The notes under the pieces were generated by a model, which did no database searches, was not told the DNA's origin, and saw only the letters and a program-made list of their open reading frames with translations. From NCBI GenBank assembly GCA_021819025.1, contig JAKASN010000168.1, positions 1 to 5,446 of the forward strand: 5,446 nucleotides of DNA, given 5' to 3'. The stretch is from Actinomycetes bacterium. GTDB lineage: Bacteria > Actinomycetota > Acidimicrobiia > Acidimicrobiales > Acidimicrobiaceae. Shown one piece after another: positions 4,808 to 5,446 of the stretch. Position 1 is the first letter of the stretch; each line of letters begins with the position of its first letter. The translations under genes were made by a program, and so were the position numbers.

Positions 4808-5446
4808 TCGGATCCGGCATCTACGGTGGCTTGAACTTCGGCGATTCGCTTGGCGTCGATAGCGCTGGCGATCTCCTCGTCCTCGGCCATGACTTGATCC
4901 AGATCGACGCTGGCGAACCCGAGAACTCCCATCTTCTCAAAGGCGGAGCGCATCGTAGCTCCAAAGAGGCCGATGTCTTTGAGAATGGGTACGATGCGGG
5001 TAAAAAGCAGCGACCTGAAGGTGAGCTGGGACTCGGAATGGTCTACCCATTTCACGCACTCTGGGGCATCGAGCCCGACGTTTGCCCACACTTCGTGAGC
5101 CAAAAAGCGATCCTTCATCATCAGGCAGGCCTCAGCACAGAACTCCTCACGCTCCTGGCGTTCGGTGGAACTGAGCTGCGGATAGTAGTCACGCAAGGCG
5201 TTGCGGCCGAAAGCGACGTGACGCGCCTCGTCTTGCATCACGTAGGCGGTAAGTTCGCGGGCGAGCGGGCTGCCGGTGAGGTTGCGGATCATGCCGAAGG
5301 CCGCGAGAGCGAGCCCCTCGATGAGCACCTGCATGCCGAGATAGGTCATGTCCCATCGCGAGTCGCTGAGGACGTCGTCGAGAAGCTCGCGCAAGTTGAA
5401 GTTCATGGGATAGGCGAGGCCAAGTTTGTTGAGATAGGTGGAGTAC
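4804..5446 (-). CDS. Ferritin-like diiron-carboxylate protein (C-terminal part, cut by window edge)
   Basis: The minus-strand frame enters from the right edge and ends at TGA (4806-4804), showing 213 residues. The Met at 5406-5404 is internal: the frame is open upstream and reads YSTYLNKLGLAYP, which continues into the conserved sequence. Numbered from the first visible residue, Glu43 in QVLIEGLALAAFG and Glu73-x-x-His76 in MQDEARHVAFG form the second half of a diiron site (E-x29-E-x2-H). The first Glu and ExxH should lie beyond the window. These four-helix proteins act as oxygenases, oxidases or iron proteins; relatives include R2-like and AurF-like groups, and which group this belongs to cannot be decided from the fragment. 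The C-terminal ~100 residues are helical and less conserved, ending in an acidic stretch. It converges on the response regulator with 7 bp between stops; no functional link is implied. Confidence 0.88.
   Translation of the reverse strand, partial: YSTYLNKLGLAYPMNFNLRELLDDVLSDSRWDMTYLGMQVLIEGLALAAFGMIRNLTGSPLARELTAYVMQDEARHVAFGRNALRDYYPQLSSTERQEREEFCAEACLMMKDRFLAHEVWANVGLDAPECVKWVDHSESQLTFRSLLFTRIVPILKDIGLFGATMRSAFEKMGVLGFASVDLDQVMAEDEEIASAIDAKRIAEVQATVDAGSD

Overview
The window is a piece of bacterial chromosome. Regular GC-rich codon use, GTG starts with purine-rich ribosome binding sites, and a secreted Ser/Thr/Pro tail with Thr runs ('TTTTTAP', 'TTTEP') suggest an actinobacterium, possibly of the Acidimicrobiia. 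That placement is an impression from protein style, not a database match. There is no sign of phage, transposon, CRISPR, tRNA or rRNA.

Layout. (1) 1-436, minus strand: the N-terminal part of an agmatinase/arginase-family ureohydrolase, cut by the left edge. It starts at a GTG. A perfect 24-bp palindrome lies inside it at positions 1-24. (2) 437-669: a 233-bp divergent intergenic region. (3) 670-1662, plus strand: a complete zinc-independent NADP(H)-dependent oxidoreductase of the medium-chain (MDR) superfamily, leukotriene B4 dehydrogenase/prostaglandin reductase type. (4) 1663-1817: intergenic region with a TTTCAT direct repeat at exactly 11-bp spacing, the geometry of an OmpR-family operator. 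(5) 1818-4796, plus strand: a compact cassette that looks like one operon. It holds a 45-codon small ORF, a single-pass membrane protein with a Ser/Thr/Pro-rich outside tail, a two-transmembrane HAMP histidine kinase, and an OmpR/PhoB-type response regulator. (6) 4804-5446, minus strand: the C-terminal part of a ferritin-like diiron-carboxylate protein, cut by the right edge. It converges on the response regulator with only 7 bp between the stop codons.

How the parts may work together. The kinase has every catalytic box and the regulator has all phosphorylation-site residues, so they should form a working pair. The small ORF and the mucin-like membrane protein lie upstream in the same orientation, joined by a stop/start overlap, and share the candidate operator region. 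The simplest reading is an autoregulated envelope-sensing system in which the membrane protein is a sensory accessory or an output. This is inference. The metabolic genes on either side (ureohydrolase, reductase, diiron protein) have no demonstrable link to the signalling cassette.
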